From contig JAGWLG010000010.1 of NCBI GenBank assembly GCA_028864975.1, positions 1 through 64,000 on the forward strand: a stretch of DNA of 64,000 nucleotides, written 5' to 3'. This document shows, piece by piece, positions 1 through 8,927 of the stretch (its first letter is position 1; the number at the start of each line of letters is the position of its first letter). This DNA is from Thermoplasmata archaeon. Lineage in GTDB: Archaea; Thermoplasmatota; Thermoplasmata; Lutacidiplasmatales; UBA184. The notes under the pieces are model-generated. The model did not search any database. It saw only the letters and a list, made by a program, of their open reading frames with translations, and had not been told where the DNA came from. The position numbers and the translations under genes are program-made.

Positions 1-142
1 CTTCCGCGCGCCGGAGGACAAGGCCGCCCCCGCCCTCGACAAGACGCTCCTGCCGATGGTGGACCGAGCCCCCGCGACGACCGACATCTCGCTCGAGCAC
101 AACCTTCCGAAGTACCAGAAACTGCTCAATTCCTTCGCGTGA
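1..142 (+). CDS. C-terminal end of an unrecognised protein (cut by window edge)
   Basis: Only the last 46 codons are visible, read from base 2 to a TGA at 140-142. The tail has no cysteine pairs, membrane segment or repeat and ends in LLNSFA. I do not recognise a family. It lies about 100 bases upstream of tiaS on the same strand, so a shared transcript is possible. Codon use (G/C at third positions) matches the neighbours, which supports real coding. Confidence 0.6.
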   Translation, partial: FRAPEDKAAPALDKTLLPMVDRAPATTDISLEHNLPKYQKLLNSFA

Positions 143-238
143 GGGACCGCCTTCCGTCCTCTGACCCGACAGGCCGGGCGACGCCATCGAGATGAGCTGG
201 CTCGGTTGCCCTCGAGCGAACGGGAGTACGGGTCGTGC

Positions 239-1594
239 ATGGTCTGGGTGGGGATCGACGACACGGACTCTCCGAAGGGGGGGTGCACGACCTGGGTCCT
301 CTCCGAGGTGCTGCGCAGGGTCGCCCGGGAGGGGGACGGCATCGACCTGATCGGTCCTCCACGCCTGGTCCGCTTGAACCCGAACATCCCATGGAAGACC
401 CGAGGGAACGCCGCGCTCGCGGCGAGGTTCGGGCGGGGACGCGGCCCTTCGCATCGCGTGGGAGCTTCGAGAGGGGTCCCCCTTCTCGCCCACGACCGGG
501 CCGACCCGCTTCGCCCTCCTCAAGTGGACCGTCTCTGGGAGATCGTCCTCGACGTGGTCGCTCGGGCCTCGGACCGGAGCGAGCCCGGGACCGACCCGAC
601 GGTGGTCCTCGCCCCAGGCGCCCTTCCTTCCGAGCTCTATTGGAGGGCCGTGCGAGAGGTGGTCCCCTGGCGCGAGGTGCGCGAAGAGCTCCTCAAGGTG
701 AAGGGGCTCCGCTTCGCCGCCTACGGTTCGGGCCAAGGTCTCGTCGGGGCGACCGCGGCCATCTCCTGGCCCGGGAGACGCGCGACCTGGGAGGCGATCG
801 CCTATCGGGGGCCCTCCCGATGGGGCACGCCGCGCCATGTGGATGGCGAGAGCGTGCGACGGGTGGCCGAGCGTTACGAGGAGACCTTCCTCTCTTTCGA
901 TGAGAGGACGCGCCGGACCCTCGTCGCGCCCCACACCCCCTGTCCCATCCTCTTCGGCCTCAGGGCACTGACCCCGTCGCGCCTTCCGCGGGCGGTCGAG
1001 GAGATCGAGGCGGGCGAGGAGCTCGATCGGTGGGTCCTCTTCCGCACGAACCAGGCGACGGGCGACCACCTCCTCCCTCGTCCGCTCTCCGAGACCTCGC
1101 CGGGGACCTCGGGGGTCTATCAGGGCGTGGTCGCGCGAGCGCCGGAGCCTCTCCCCGGTGGCCATGTGCTGCTCACGCTCTCGGACGACGGACTCTCCCT
1201 CGGCTGCGTGGCGTTCGAGCCGACCAAGACGCTCCCTCGCCTGGCGCGGGAGCTCCTGCCGGGCGATCAGGTACGGGTCTGGGGCTCCTACCCGTGCGAG
1301 CGAGTGGGTGCGCGAAGGCTCCGTCTTGAGGGAATGGAGCTCCTCAGGGCCCGACCTCTCTGGCTGAAGAGGCACAACCCTCGCTGCCCCCGATGCCAGA
1401 AGCGCATGCGCTCCCTGGGAGCCGGCAAGGGGTTCCGATGCGGAGCGTGCGGAGGTAGGTCCCCTCCGGAGTCGGCGAGCGGCACGTGGCTTCCTCGCTC
1501 GCATCTCCAAGGGGTCTACCTCCCCACCCCTTCCGCCCGCCGCCATCTCGCCCCTCTGAGGGCGCCTCGTCCCCGGGGTCGCCCAGCCTTATAG
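239..1594 (+). CDS. tiaS: tRNA(Ile2) 2-agmatinylcytidine synthetase TiaS
   Basis: TiaS uses ATP and agmatine to convert C34 of the CAU anticodon of archaeal tRNA-Ile2 to agmatidine, so that it reads AUA. The protein (451 residues) opens with the family signature VWVGIDDTDSPKGGCTTW, with the conserved acidic DDTD. A ferredoxin-like region follows, then an OB-fold-like part near residues 300-385, and a C-terminal zinc ribbon (CPRC...CGAC). Length and domain order match the family. I chose the ATG at 239 because the signature begins there; a TTG at 206 would add 11 unrelated residues. The enzyme is archaea-specific, so it is one of the best domain-of-life markers here. Confidence 0.95.
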   Translation: MVWVGIDDTDSPKGGCTTWVLSEVLRRVAREGDGIDLIGPPRLVRLNPNIPWKTRGNAALAARFGRGRGPSHRVGASRGVPLLAHDRADPLRPPQVDRLWEIVLDVVARASDRSEPGTDPTVVLAPGALPSELYWRAVREVVPWREVREELLKVKGLRFAAYGSGQGLVGATAAISWPGRRATWEAIAYRGPSRWGTPRHVDGESVRRVAERYEETFLSFDERTRRTLVAPHTPCPILFGLRALTPSRLPRAVEEIEAGEELDRWVLFRTNQATGDHLLPRPLSETSPGTSGVYQGVVARAPEPLPGGHVLLTLSDDGLSLGCVAFEPTKTLPRLARELLPGDQVRVWGSYPCERVGARRLRLEGMELLRARPLWLKRHNPRCPRCQKRMRSLGAGKGFRCGACGGRSPPESASGTWLPRSHLQGVYLPTPSARRHLAPLRAPRPRGRPAL

Positions 1595-1682
1595 GGTCGA
1601 TTCTCGTAGCCAAGACCAGGGTCCTCTCTACGACCGAGGCGAGGTCCTGCAGGCGGACCGGAAGGGAGGGGGAATAGCCACA

Positions 1683-3716
1683 GTGGCCACGCTGAAGTGC
1701 CCCGTGTGCCGGGCCGACCTTCCTACGGACGCTCCAGAGTGCCCGAACTGCGGCCTCCCCAAGGAGCTCTGGCCGACGTCGCCCGAGGCCGGGGGCGGCA
1801 AGGCGAGCTCGACGGACGACCTCTTCGGCGACCTGATGAAGGATCTCGAAGGGATGGACGAGGAGGGAGCGGAAGAGCGCCCCTCGACCCCGAGCCCTGT
1901 TCCGCCCGTGCCTGTCCGTGAGCCTTCCCGCTCCGGACCCCCGGTCTCCCCACGGGGCGACGCGGCTCCCCGGAGCGCCCCCGAGGAACGGCCCGAAGAG
2001 CCTGTCCCCCCCGCTCGTGAGCCCTCGCCCCCGACCCGCTCCCCGCTCCCCCCGACCCCACCGCCCACGCGGTCGCCGGCCGTCCCGCCCGGTTCCTCGA
2101 AGGCCCCGGGGCCGTCGCCCCCTCAGCCGAGACCCGAGCCTCCGGTCGAGGAGGTCGCGGCGGCACCGCCACCCGTTCCCGCCGAGGGCGCGGCGCCCCT
2201 CCCCGCTCCCGAACGGCACCACGCCGGGCATGTCGAGGCCGTAGTCGTGGCCCCTCAGCCCGAGGACGAGGGGATGCCGCTCCAGGTCATCATGGACGAG
2301 GTGACCACCATGATCCAGGTCGGACGGCGCGCGGCCTTCGACATGACCTCGTTCGGACCGACCGCGGCCCGCGCCGTCGGGCTGGTGCGCGCCGGTGCCT
2401 CCGAGGAGGCGCGGAGGATGTTGACCGGGCTCCGCAAGCGCCTCTACGACTACCTCGCCCCCCGTTTCTCGGGCAGGGTGGAGCAGCTCGAGGTGAAGCT
2501 CAATCGCTACCGCACCTTCCTGCGGACCGACCAGGCCTCGGTCCATCTCGAACGTGTGCGAGAGGCCCTCGGCACCGGCGACTTCCAGCGGGCCCAGCTC
2601 GAGCTGCGCCGCCTCGAGGGGGAGACGAACCGTTTGGAGGAGGAGCTGGGTTCGTTGGGGCAGACCCTGGAACAGGTCGACCTCCTGACCGCCGAGGTCG
2701 AGCGCATGGGAGGGGACGCGACCTCCGCGCTGCTCTACCAGGGCAAGGCGCTCGATGCCGCGCGGGCCGGCGACCGGAGGAAGGCGGAAGGGCTGCTCAC
2801 GACCGCCTCGGCGATGCTCCTCGACACGCTCGCTCCGCTCATGGGGAAGGAGCTCATCCATCTCACCGAGCGGATCAAGGTCCTCCGTGGCCACGGGCGG
2901 GACATCCGCGCCGCCGTCGGCCTGATCCGCCAGATCACGGTGGACCTCAAGACCCGGAACTACAGTCGCGGTGTCGCCTCCCTCGCGCGGCTCCGGGAGG
3001 AGGTCGCCCGCCAGGAGGAGGCCGTCCAGAGGGCCAAGGGGGAGAGCGCGGGGAGTGCCGCCCCTTCTCCCGCGCCGCAAGAGCCGGTCAGGGTCAAGAT
3101 CAAGGGCAAAGGGAGCGCCGTGGCGGTCTCCTCCTCAGGAGAGGTCGTGGGCTCGAGCGCCCCGTCGCCTCCTGCAGCCGCCTCCGTTCCTCCACCGGTC
3201 CGCGAAGCCCCCACGCCGCCGGTCCCCGCCCCCAAGAGCGAAGAGCCTGTGCCTGCCCTCGAGGTGAAACCGGGGCGCTCCTATCTGCTCTACGAGCAGC
3301 GGGCGAGGAAGGGGGCCCAGATCTTCATCAAGCTCATGCAGAGGAAGAACGGGCTCTTCCTCACGACGACCTTCCCCCCGCGCATCACCGAGGAGACCCC
3401 GTTGCGCGGCGCCGAGGTCGTCTGGCTCTCGGAGTCCCCCGGTTGGGAGGACTCGCTCAACCCCCGTGCGCTCGAGCACGAGGTGGCCGCCAGGATCCAC
3501 GCGTTCTTCCGCAGCGAGAACGCGGGGGCGATCGCCGTGGACGGGCTCGCCTACATCATCTCGGAGAACGGGGTCGACACCGTGGAGAAGTTCCTCAAGA
3601 GCGTCCTGGACACCGCGGCGGCCAAGGGCATCGGGGTCGTCGCCACGCTCGCCCCGGGAGGGATCGAGCCCAAAGCCCAGGCCCGACTGGCCTCCTTGTT
3701 CGATTACGCACAGTGA
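1683..3716 (+). CDS. Zinc-ribbon / coiled-coil / DUF835 protein
   Basis: A 677-residue multidomain protein with a GTG start. Residues 6-23 form a zinc ribbon (CPVC...CPNC). A long Pro/Ala-rich linker covers roughly 50-185 and a helical, charged, coiled-coil-like region 200-460. A second Pro-rich linker leads to a DUF835 domain at about 530-677, recognisable from YLLYEQ, EVVWLSESPG, the hydrophobic strand GAIAVDGLAYIISENG and the final helix. DUF835 has no established biochemical role; it recurs in archaeal signalling proteins. There is no signal peptide or membrane segment, so the protein is probably cytoplasmic. A second DUF835 copy lies in the ATPase at 24799. Sensor or scaffold is only an inference. 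Confidence 0.8.
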   Translation: MATLKCPVCRADLPTDAPECPNCGLPKELWPTSPEAGGGKASSTDDLFGDLMKDLEGMDEEGAEERPSTPSPVPPVPVREPSRSGPPVSPRGDAAPRSAPEERPEEPVPPAREPSPPTRSPLPPTPPPTRSPAVPPGSSKAPGPSPPQPRPEPPVEEVAAAPPPVPAEGAAPLPAPERHHAGHVEAVVVAPQPEDEGMPLQVIMDEVTTMIQVGRRAAFDMTSFGPTAARAVGLVRAGASEEARRMLTGLRKRLYDYLAPRFSGRVEQLEVKLNRYRTFLRTDQASVHLERVREALGTGDFQRAQLELRRLEGETNRLEEELGSLGQTLEQVDLLTAEVERMGGDATSALLYQGKALDAARAGDRRKAEGLLTTASAMLLDTLAPLMGKELIHLTERIKVLRGHGRDIRAAVGLIRQITVDLKTRNYSRGVASLARLREEVARQEEAVQRAKGESAGSAAPSPAPQEPVRVKIKGKGSAVAVSSSGEVVGSSAPSPPAAASVPPPVREAPTPPVPAPKSEEPVPALEVKPGRSYLLYEQRARKGAQIFIKLMQRKNGLFLTTTFPPRITEETPLRGAEVVWLSESPGWEDSLNPRALEHEVAARIHAFFRSENAGAIAVDGLAYIISENGVDTVEKFLKSVLDTAAAKGIGVVATLAPGGIEPKAQARLASLFDYAQ

Positions 3717-3968
3717 CTTCCTCCCCCCGAATCCCTCTCGGACCGGAGGCGGCCGCCGTCCGTCGCCCGCGCGACCGGAGTCCTCCGCCCCACGTGCTCG
3801 ACCGATAGGGCGCGCCGTTCTCGAGCCTTGGGGAGCCTTCCTTCCGCTCGCCCGCCCGGGCCGCCGTCTCCCCTCCCTCCCGGTTCCGTGTCGGATGGGG
3901 CGGTCCTCCTTGCCTCGAAAGGTCGCCGCCGAAGGGCTTACCTAGGGGGTCGTGCGTAGCGGGTCCCC

Positions 3969-4259
3969 GTGAGCGGAATCGAGGCCAAGGAGGTCGCCGA
4001 GCGCGTCAAGTTCGTCTTCGGGGATGTCGCGGAGAAGATCCTGCAGATCGAGGAGCAGCGGCTCGGGATCCGTCCCCCAACCCCTCTCAAACCGGAGGAC
4101 CTGAGACGCCTCGCCGAGGAGCTTCGTGAGCTCTCGGTCCGGATGGCGGGGGAGGAGCTCTCCAAACGCCTCTACCAGGAGATCATGACGCTCGCCTCGG
4201 AGGGGGAGTCTTCTGAGAAGGGCTCGGGGGCGACCGCGAGGTCCCGGAGAGGACCATGA
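3969..4259 (+). CDS. Small helical protein coupled to a KaiC-like ATPase
   Basis: A 96-residue, charged, predicted all-helical protein with a GTG start and no Cys, membrane or zinc motif. Its TGA overlaps the ATG of the KaiC-like gene (ATGA, 4256-4259), so the two are very likely translationally coupled and work together. I do not recognise a named family. The helix from about residue 8 to 85, with LRRLAEELRELSVRMAGEEL, could form a coiled coil or dimer. A role as adaptor for the ATPase is inferred from the overlap only. Confidence 0.75.
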   Translation: MSGIEAKEVAERVKFVFGDVAEKILQIEEQRLGIRPPTPLKPEDLRRLAEELRELSVRMAGEELSKRLYQEIMTLASEGESSEKGSGATARSRRGP

Positions 4260-4978
4260 GCCCGGTCGCCATCGAGCGCATCCCGACCTTCGTCGAGGGG
4301 CTCGACCCCCGGATGGGAGGTGGGATCCCCAAGGGCTCGGTCATCCTCATCGAGGGGAGCGCCGGCTGCATGAAGAGCTCGCTCTCCTACAACATCCTCT
4401 TCCAGAACGCGCTCCACCATTCCCGCAATGGCCTCTACCTCACGATCGAGCAACCCCGCAAGGACATCGAGGACCAGATGGCGGCCCTCGGGATGGACAA
4501 GGCCGTCGACAAGGCGCTGGACAGTCGGCTCACGGTCATCGACCTGGGCGAGCTCCGGGCCTTCCTCTCGGAGGCGCAGGAGAGCGAGCTCGACGTGGAC
4601 TGGTTCCGCAGCGTGCTCAACCAGGTCAACAGCTTCCGACGGGACCACCCGCTCGACCTCTTCGTCCTGGACTCGCTGAACGGGCTGCTCGCCCTGTGCG
4701 CCCGGGAGAACCCGCGACTGGAGATCTTCCATTTCATCAAGGAGCTCAAGAGCTACCCGATGACCTCCATCCTCATCTCCGAGGTCGCCCCGGGGACGGC
4801 CTGGTCCGGTGGACCGCAGGGGTTCCTCGCCGACGGCATCATCCACCTGGAAGCGAAGCGGGTCGAGGACATCCTGAGGCTCCAGCTCGGGGTCGTGAAG
4901 ATGCGGAAGACCGCTCACGAGAAGCAGTACTTCCCGTTCCTGGTGCGCAAGGGCGGGTTCGAGATCGTGGGGAAATAG
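4256..4978 (+). CDS. KaiC-like RecA-superfamily ATPase
   Basis: A 240-residue single-domain KaiC/ArlH/RadA-type ATPase. The Walker A loop is EGSAGCMKSS: the lysine and serine are kept, but the usual glycine before lysine is methionine. Glutamate in LTIEQPRKDI fits the catalytic-base position of the family, and Walker B is LFVLDSLNGL. Archaeal single-domain KaiC-like proteins act in signal transduction or in motility (ArlH). No archaellum genes are visible, so a signalling role beside the histidine kinase and DUF835 protein is more likely. It overlaps the preceding gene by 4 bases and is followed by a 126-base gap. Confidence 0.85.
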   Translation: MSPVAIERIPTFVEGLDPRMGGGIPKGSVILIEGSAGCMKSSLSYNILFQNALHHSRNGLYLTIEQPRKDIEDQMAALGMDKAVDKALDSRLTVIDLGELRAFLSEAQESELDVDWFRSVLNQVNSFRRDHPLDLFVLDSLNGLLALCARENPRLEIFHFIKELKSYPMTSILISEVAPGTAWSGGPQGFLADGIIHLEAKRVEDILRLQLGVVKMRKTAHEKQYFPFLVRKGGFEIVGK

Positions 4979-4999
4979 CCTCGGAGCCCCCCTCCCGAG

Positions 5000-5005
5000 T
5001 TTTAT
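5000..5005 (+). promoter_or_regulatory. TATA-like box upstream of the hybrid kinase
   Basis: TTTTAT sits about 30 bases before an ATG at 5034, the usual spacing for a near-leaderless archaeal transcript. The kinase itself starts at a GTG at 5105, so the transcript would carry a roughly 75-base leader. That leader contains the short reading frame annotated at 5034. Confidence 0.4.
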
Positions 5006-5033
5006 CTCCCTCAAGGGGCTTCCAGCCCGACGC

Positions 5034-5102
5034 ATGCGGTCCTGGCCCGGGAGTCCCACATTTCCTCGAGACCCACCGGAAGCAAGGAGCCCGCGACGGT
5101 AG
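5034..5102 (+). CDS. Possible 22-codon leader peptide upstream of the kinase
   Basis: An ATG at 5034 opens a 22-codon frame that ends with TAG at 5100-5102, two bases before the kinase GTG at 5105. The spacing suggests termination-reinitiation coupling, because a ribosome ending here would be placed on the GTG. The peptide is Pro/Arg-rich with no recognisable features. It could be chance: the region is short and GC-rich. Confidence 0.3.
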   Translation: MRSWPGSPTFPRDPPEARSPRR

Positions 5103-5104
5103 GG

Positions 5105-7792
5105 GTGCGAAGGCACGTGGTCGACCCGGCCTCCGACCGAGGGCATGCTGCGGGAGGCGGCCGGTCGGCGTCCTCTCCCCCGGGGCCGTCTTCCTCCGCC
5201 TCGAAGGCCGTGGACCGTCGGACCCAGCTCCTGCTGAGGGCCGGGCGCCACCTCCATCGCGAGGTGTCCCGTCGTCAGCGCGCGGAGCTGCGCGCCGCGC
5301 TGGAATCGGCCGTCACGCGCGTGATGACCTCTTCCCCCAACTTCACGGACGCCCTCCCCCATCTCGCCAAGGCGCTCTGCCTGGGAGGGAGCTGGGACGC
5401 GGTCGAGCACTGGACCATGGACAATGCGACCGGCGGGGTCGTCTGGGCCGGCCTGTTCGCCCGGGCGGGGCAAGACCTCCGGGGGCTCCAAACGGTGAGC
5501 GAGCACCTGAAGCTAGGGTCGGGAGACGGTATCCCGGGCCAAGTGCTCCGGGACGGCAAGCCCCTCTGGTCGAGGGCCGTCGCGAAGGAGACGCCCGGCC
5601 CCCGGGGGTCGGCCCTGAAGAAGGCCGGGATGTCCACCTCGCTCTCCCTCGCCTTCCGCGGCGGCGAGGGGACGGTGGGCGTCCTCACCCTGTACCGCCG
5701 CGAGGACCAACCGGAGAACCCCGAGGAGGTCGACTACCTGGGCCGCATCCTCCAGCAGGTCGCCCGGCTCGGCTCCTGGAAGTGGGGGGCCCAAGCCCAG
5801 AGCGAGGTCGAGGACCGCTTCAAGGACTTCGTCGAGTCCTATCCGCTCCCGGTCTTCGTCTGCGACGTGACCGGTCGGATCCGGTTCGTCTCGGACTCGA
5901 TGCAGAAGCTCCTGGGACGGGAGCTCCTGACCGCGCGCTCCTCCGTCCATGACCTCCCGAAAGGCCTCCCGCTCTACGTGGCGGGGACGAGCGAGGTGTA
6001 CCCGGTCCTGAAGCTCCCCTTCGTCCGCGCCCTCGCGGGGGAGGCCTCCTACGCGGACGACCTCGAGGTGCGTCGCGACGGAAGGAGCTCGTTCATGGAG
6101 GCGTGGTCCTCCCCGCTACGGGGGCGCTCCGGAGAGGTCGAGTACGCGATCGGGGTCGTCATCAACACCACCGCGCTCCGTCGTCAGCGCGAGGAGTTGG
6201 AGAAGGCTCGGGAGGCCGCGCTCGCCGCCGACCGGGCGAAGAGCGACTTCGTCTCGCGGATGAGCCACGAGATCCGGACCCCTCTCAATGCCATCCTGGG
6301 CTCCGTCGACCTGCTGTGGGAGACCCCGCTCACGCAGGACCAACAGGAGTACGTGCGACTGTGCCGCGACGCGGGGCAAGGGCTCATGAGCCTCATCTCG
6401 AACGTCCTCGACCTCTCCCGCGTCGAAGCGGGGAAGCTCGAGCTCGCGGAGACCCCCTTCGGGCTCGAGGAGTTCGTCGAGCGGACGGTGGAGCTCTTCT
6501 CGTTGCGGGCCCATCAGAAGGGGCTCGAGCTCACCTCCTACGTCGAGCCCGGGGTCCCGGAGCGGATCGTCGGCGACCCGGTGCGCTTGCGGCAGATCCT
6601 GGTGAACCTCATGGGCAACGCGCTCAAGTTCACCGACAAGGGCCACATCTCGATCCGCGTGCGCCACGACCCGGGCTCCCAGGACCCCGGCTATCTCTTC
6701 TTCTCCGTCCAGGACACCGGGATCGGCATCCCGGCCGACCGGAAGGAGGCCATCTTCGACCGGTTCGTGCAGGCGAAGGCCTCCACGGCCGCGGAGTACG
6801 GGGGCAGCGGGCTCGGGCTCACCATCACGAGGCACCTGGTCGAGCTCATGGGCGGGAGGATCTGGGTGGAGAGCGCCGAGGGCGAAGGCTCCACCTTCAA
6901 CTTCCTGATCCACGTCAAGGTCGCCCAGGGCTCCCCCATCCGTTCGGCTCGCCCCGAGCTCAAGGGGCTGCGTGTGCTGGTCGTCGACGGCAGCGCCGTC
7001 GACCGGCAGTCCATCCACGGTCTCCTGGAGGAGCTCGCCTCCTCCGTGAGCTTGGCCGAGTCCTCGAAGGAAGCGACCGATCAGATCGCCCAGGCCCGGG
7101 GGGAGGGGAACCCCTTCCAGCTGATCCTCTTGGGGGACCGCCTGTCGGACGGGGGGACCCTCTCCCTCGCGAAGGAACTCTCGAAGGACGGCCAGGCCTC
7201 GCACGTGGTCTTCCTGCCGAGCCCCGGGAAGGCGAAGGAGTCCGCGCCCGAGCTCCGCGCCCTGGGGATCGTGAACGTCGTATCGAAGCCCCTCGACCGC
7301 CAGACGTTCCTCGCCAGCCTCGCGAACGCGGCGAGGGCCGCGAAGGTCCTTCCGAAGCCCCCGCGTCGGATCTCCCGGGGCCCGAACGTCGCGACCCCGA
7401 ACCTGGAAGGGCTCCGCCTGCTGGTCGCGGAGGACAGCGAGGACAATCGGTTCCTGCTCCAGCGCTTCCTGAGGAACACCGCCTGCCGCATCGAGGTGGC
7501 CGAGAACGGGAAGGTCGCGCTCGACAAGTTCCAGAGAGGAGAGTACGACCTGGTGCTGATGGACCTTCAGATGCCGTTCATGGACGGCTACGCGGCGACC
7601 CGGGAGATCCGCGCCTTCGAACGCCGTCGCGGCCTCAACCCGACCCCGATCATCGCGCTCAGCGCCTACGCCATCAAGGAGGAGATCGAGAAGAGCCTCG
7701 CCGCAGGGTGCGACGCCCACGTGACGAAGCCCATCGACAAAGCGAAGCTCTTCGAGATCTTGGGCAATTTCGGCAAGAAGGCGGAGGCCTAG
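5105..7792 (+). CDS. Hybrid histidine kinase (GAF-PAS-HisKA-HATPase-pseudoREC-REC)
   Basis: An 895-residue soluble sensor kinase with no membrane segment. Residues 60-220 resemble a GAF domain and 235-350 a PAS domain. The HisKA H-box RMSHEIRTPLN puts the phospho-acceptor at His388. The HATPase has the N-box (NALKF near 505), DTGIGIP and GGSGLGL motifs. Two receiver domains follow. The first (about 620-740) has lost the phospho-Asp context, reading LILLGDRLSDGG with Gly at the usual position. The second (about 768-885) is intact, with Asp820 in LVLMDLQMP and a KP lysine near 875. The HPt gene 14 bases downstream completes a phosphorelay. The GTG start is supported by its position just after a short upstream frame. 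Confidence 0.92.
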   Translation: MRRHVVDPASDRGHAAGGGRSASSPPGPSSSASKAVDRRTQLLLRAGRHLHREVSRRQRAELRAALESAVTRVMTSSPNFTDALPHLAKALCLGGSWDAVEHWTMDNATGGVVWAGLFARAGQDLRGLQTVSEHLKLGSGDGIPGQVLRDGKPLWSRAVAKETPGPRGSALKKAGMSTSLSLAFRGGEGTVGVLTLYRREDQPENPEEVDYLGRILQQVARLGSWKWGAQAQSEVEDRFKDFVESYPLPVFVCDVTGRIRFVSDSMQKLLGRELLTARSSVHDLPKGLPLYVAGTSEVYPVLKLPFVRALAGEASYADDLEVRRDGRSSFMEAWSSPLRGRSGEVEYAIGVVINTTALRRQREELEKAREAALAADRAKSDFVSRMSHEIRTPLNAILGSVDLLWETPLTQDQQEYVRLCRDAGQGLMSLISNVLDLSRVEAGKLELAETPFGLEEFVERTVELFSLRAHQKGLELTSYVEPGVPERIVGDPVRLRQILVNLMGNALKFTDKGHISIRVRHDPGSQDPGYLFFSVQDTGIGIPADRKEAIFDRFVQAKASTAAEYGGSGLGLTITRHLVELMGGRIWVESAEGEGSTFNFLIHVKVAQGSPIRSARPELKGLRVLVVDGSAVDRQSIHGLLEELASSVSLAESSKEATDQIAQARGEGNPFQLILLGDRLSDGGTLSLAKELSKDGQASHVVFLPSPGKAKESAPELRALGIVNVVSKPLDRQTFLASLANAARAAKVLPKPPRRISRGPNVATPNLEGLRLLVAEDSEDNRFLLQRFLRNTACRIEVAENGKVALDKFQRGEYDLVLMDLQMPFMDGYAATREIRAFERRRGLNPTPIIALSAYAIKEEIEKSLAAGCDAHVTKPIDKAKLFEILGNFGKKAEA

Positions 7793-7806
7793 CGAGAGGC
7801 GCACCC

Positions 7807-8187
7807 ATGCCCGAGGAAGGACCCCGAGGACCCAGCTCCGCCGCAGGTCCCCCCGCTCTCAGGGAGGGCGAGGGCCCCCCGGGCTCGTCCGAGCCCTTCA
7901 AGGTCGAGATCGATCAGGACCTGGAGGACCTGGTCCCCCAGTACCTCGAGAACAAGAAGAAGGACGCCCAGAAGATCCGGGTGGCCCTTGACCAGGGCGA
8001 CTTCAACACGGTGCGGATCCTGGGCCACTCGATGGCCGGTAGCGGGGGCGGCTACGGGTTCGCGGGGATCACACGGATCGGCCGCAATCTGGAGAAGCTG
8101 GCGACGGAGAAGAACGCCGACGGCGCCCGGGCCGCGGTCCGGGAGCTCGAGCTCTACCTCTCGAGGGTCGTCGTAGAGTACGTCTGA
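7807..8187 (+). CDS. Histidine phosphotransfer (HPt) protein
   Basis: A 126-residue protein: about 30 residues of Pro/Gly-rich linker, then a single HPt domain. The conserved motif RILGHSMAGSGGGYGF gives His74 as the phosphoryl carrier. HPt proteins shuttle phosphate between the receiver of a hybrid kinase and a separate response regulator. The gene follows the hybrid kinase by 14 bases on the same strand. A receiver-containing regulator is encoded convergently at 8928-9662, so the three may form one relay. Discrete HPt proteins are uncommon in archaea. Confidence 0.9.
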   Translation: MPEEGPRGPSSAAGPPALREGEGPPGSSEPFKVEIDQDLEDLVPQYLENKKKDAQKIRVALDQGDFNTVRILGHSMAGSGGGYGFAGITRIGRNLEKLATEKNADGARAAVRELELYLSRVVVEYV

Positions 8188-8327
8188 GCGCCCCGGGTCG
8201 CCCATGAAGCGACCGCGACCTGCCCCCGAAGGGGCCGCTCCGGTCCCCCGAGCTGCAAGGGGGAGGGAGGCCAACGCCCCGTTCAGGAACGTCGGTGGGC
8301 TCGAGCCTTTGCTCGCCTCGAGGGGCC

Positions 8328-8897
8328 CTACCGCGGTGGTCGCGGTGCCGTGAGCTCCCGTTCCAGCAGGCCCTTGAGCTGGGAGAGCCCTCGAAGCGTG
8401 TTGGCCCTGACCCGCGCCCCAAGCTCCTCCTCGAGCCGCTTTCGCGCGCCCTTGAACAGCCGGCGTTCTGGCACGAGCTCGAACCGGAAGCTCACCTCGG
8501 TGCCGCTCCAGTCCGGGCGCCCGAGAAGCTCGAAGACCACGCGGCCGAACCTGCGTCGGTACCTCTGCGCCCCCCGCTCCTCCGGGTCCTCCCCGGTCTC
8601 GTGAAGGACACCGCTCAAGGACAGACGGCAGGGCTCCTCGACGACGAGCGAGCCGGAGAGCAGGCGAGAGCGTCCCGCGAGGACGATACGCCCTTCGATG
8701 GTCACGAGCTCTCCCTGGACGAAGACCCGATCGTAGCCGTCCGGGGAGAGCGGGAACCCCAGGGCGTCCGCCTGGAAGAGCGAACGGGCGAGCAGGTGGT
8801 CCCGGACGATCTCGACCGGCGCGCGAACATGCATGCCCCCGGAGAAGACGATGGCGTCGCCTCCATCTTCCGGTTCGACCGCCTCGCTCGAGAGCAC
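8328..8897 (-). CDS. Hypothetical protein (beta-rich, possibly START-like)
   Basis: A 189-residue protein with a GTG start and no signal peptide, membrane segment or cysteine cluster. It alternates short hydrophobic strands (VRAPVEIVRDHLL, RVFVQGELVTIEGRIVL, SLVVEEPCRLSLSG) and ends in a basic amphipathic helix with RLEEELGARV. The opening and the terminal helix are compatible with an SRPBCC/START fold, but I cannot assign it securely. It lies immediately downstream of the response regulator (30-base gap, same strand), so it may be co-transcribed with it. Confidence 0.65.
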   Translation of the reverse strand: MLSSEAVEPEDGGDAIVFSGGMHVRAPVEIVRDHLLARSLFQADALGFPLSPDGYDRVFVQGELVTIEGRIVLAGRSRLLSGSLVVEEPCRLSLSGVLHETGEDPEERGAQRYRRRFGRVVFELLGRPDWSGTEVSFRFELVPERRLFKGARKRLEEELGARVRANTLRGLSQLKGLLERELTAPRPPR

Positions 8898-8927
8898 TTG
8901 CTTATCCCGGCCCCGTCGGAGCGGGGC

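Noticed and set aside
1344-3080. 578-codon open frame antisense to the DUF835 protein
   Set aside because: High G+C keeps antisense frames open. The translation is Arg/Gly/Leu-rich with no domains, while the plus-strand frame has zinc-ribbon and DUF835 features.
4172-5506. Long minus-strand frame across the KaiC-like and kinase genes
   Set aside because: It is the complement of two recognisable genes and has no family features. The same reasoning removes the minus frame 6116-7804 and the plus frames inside the minus-strand surface genes.
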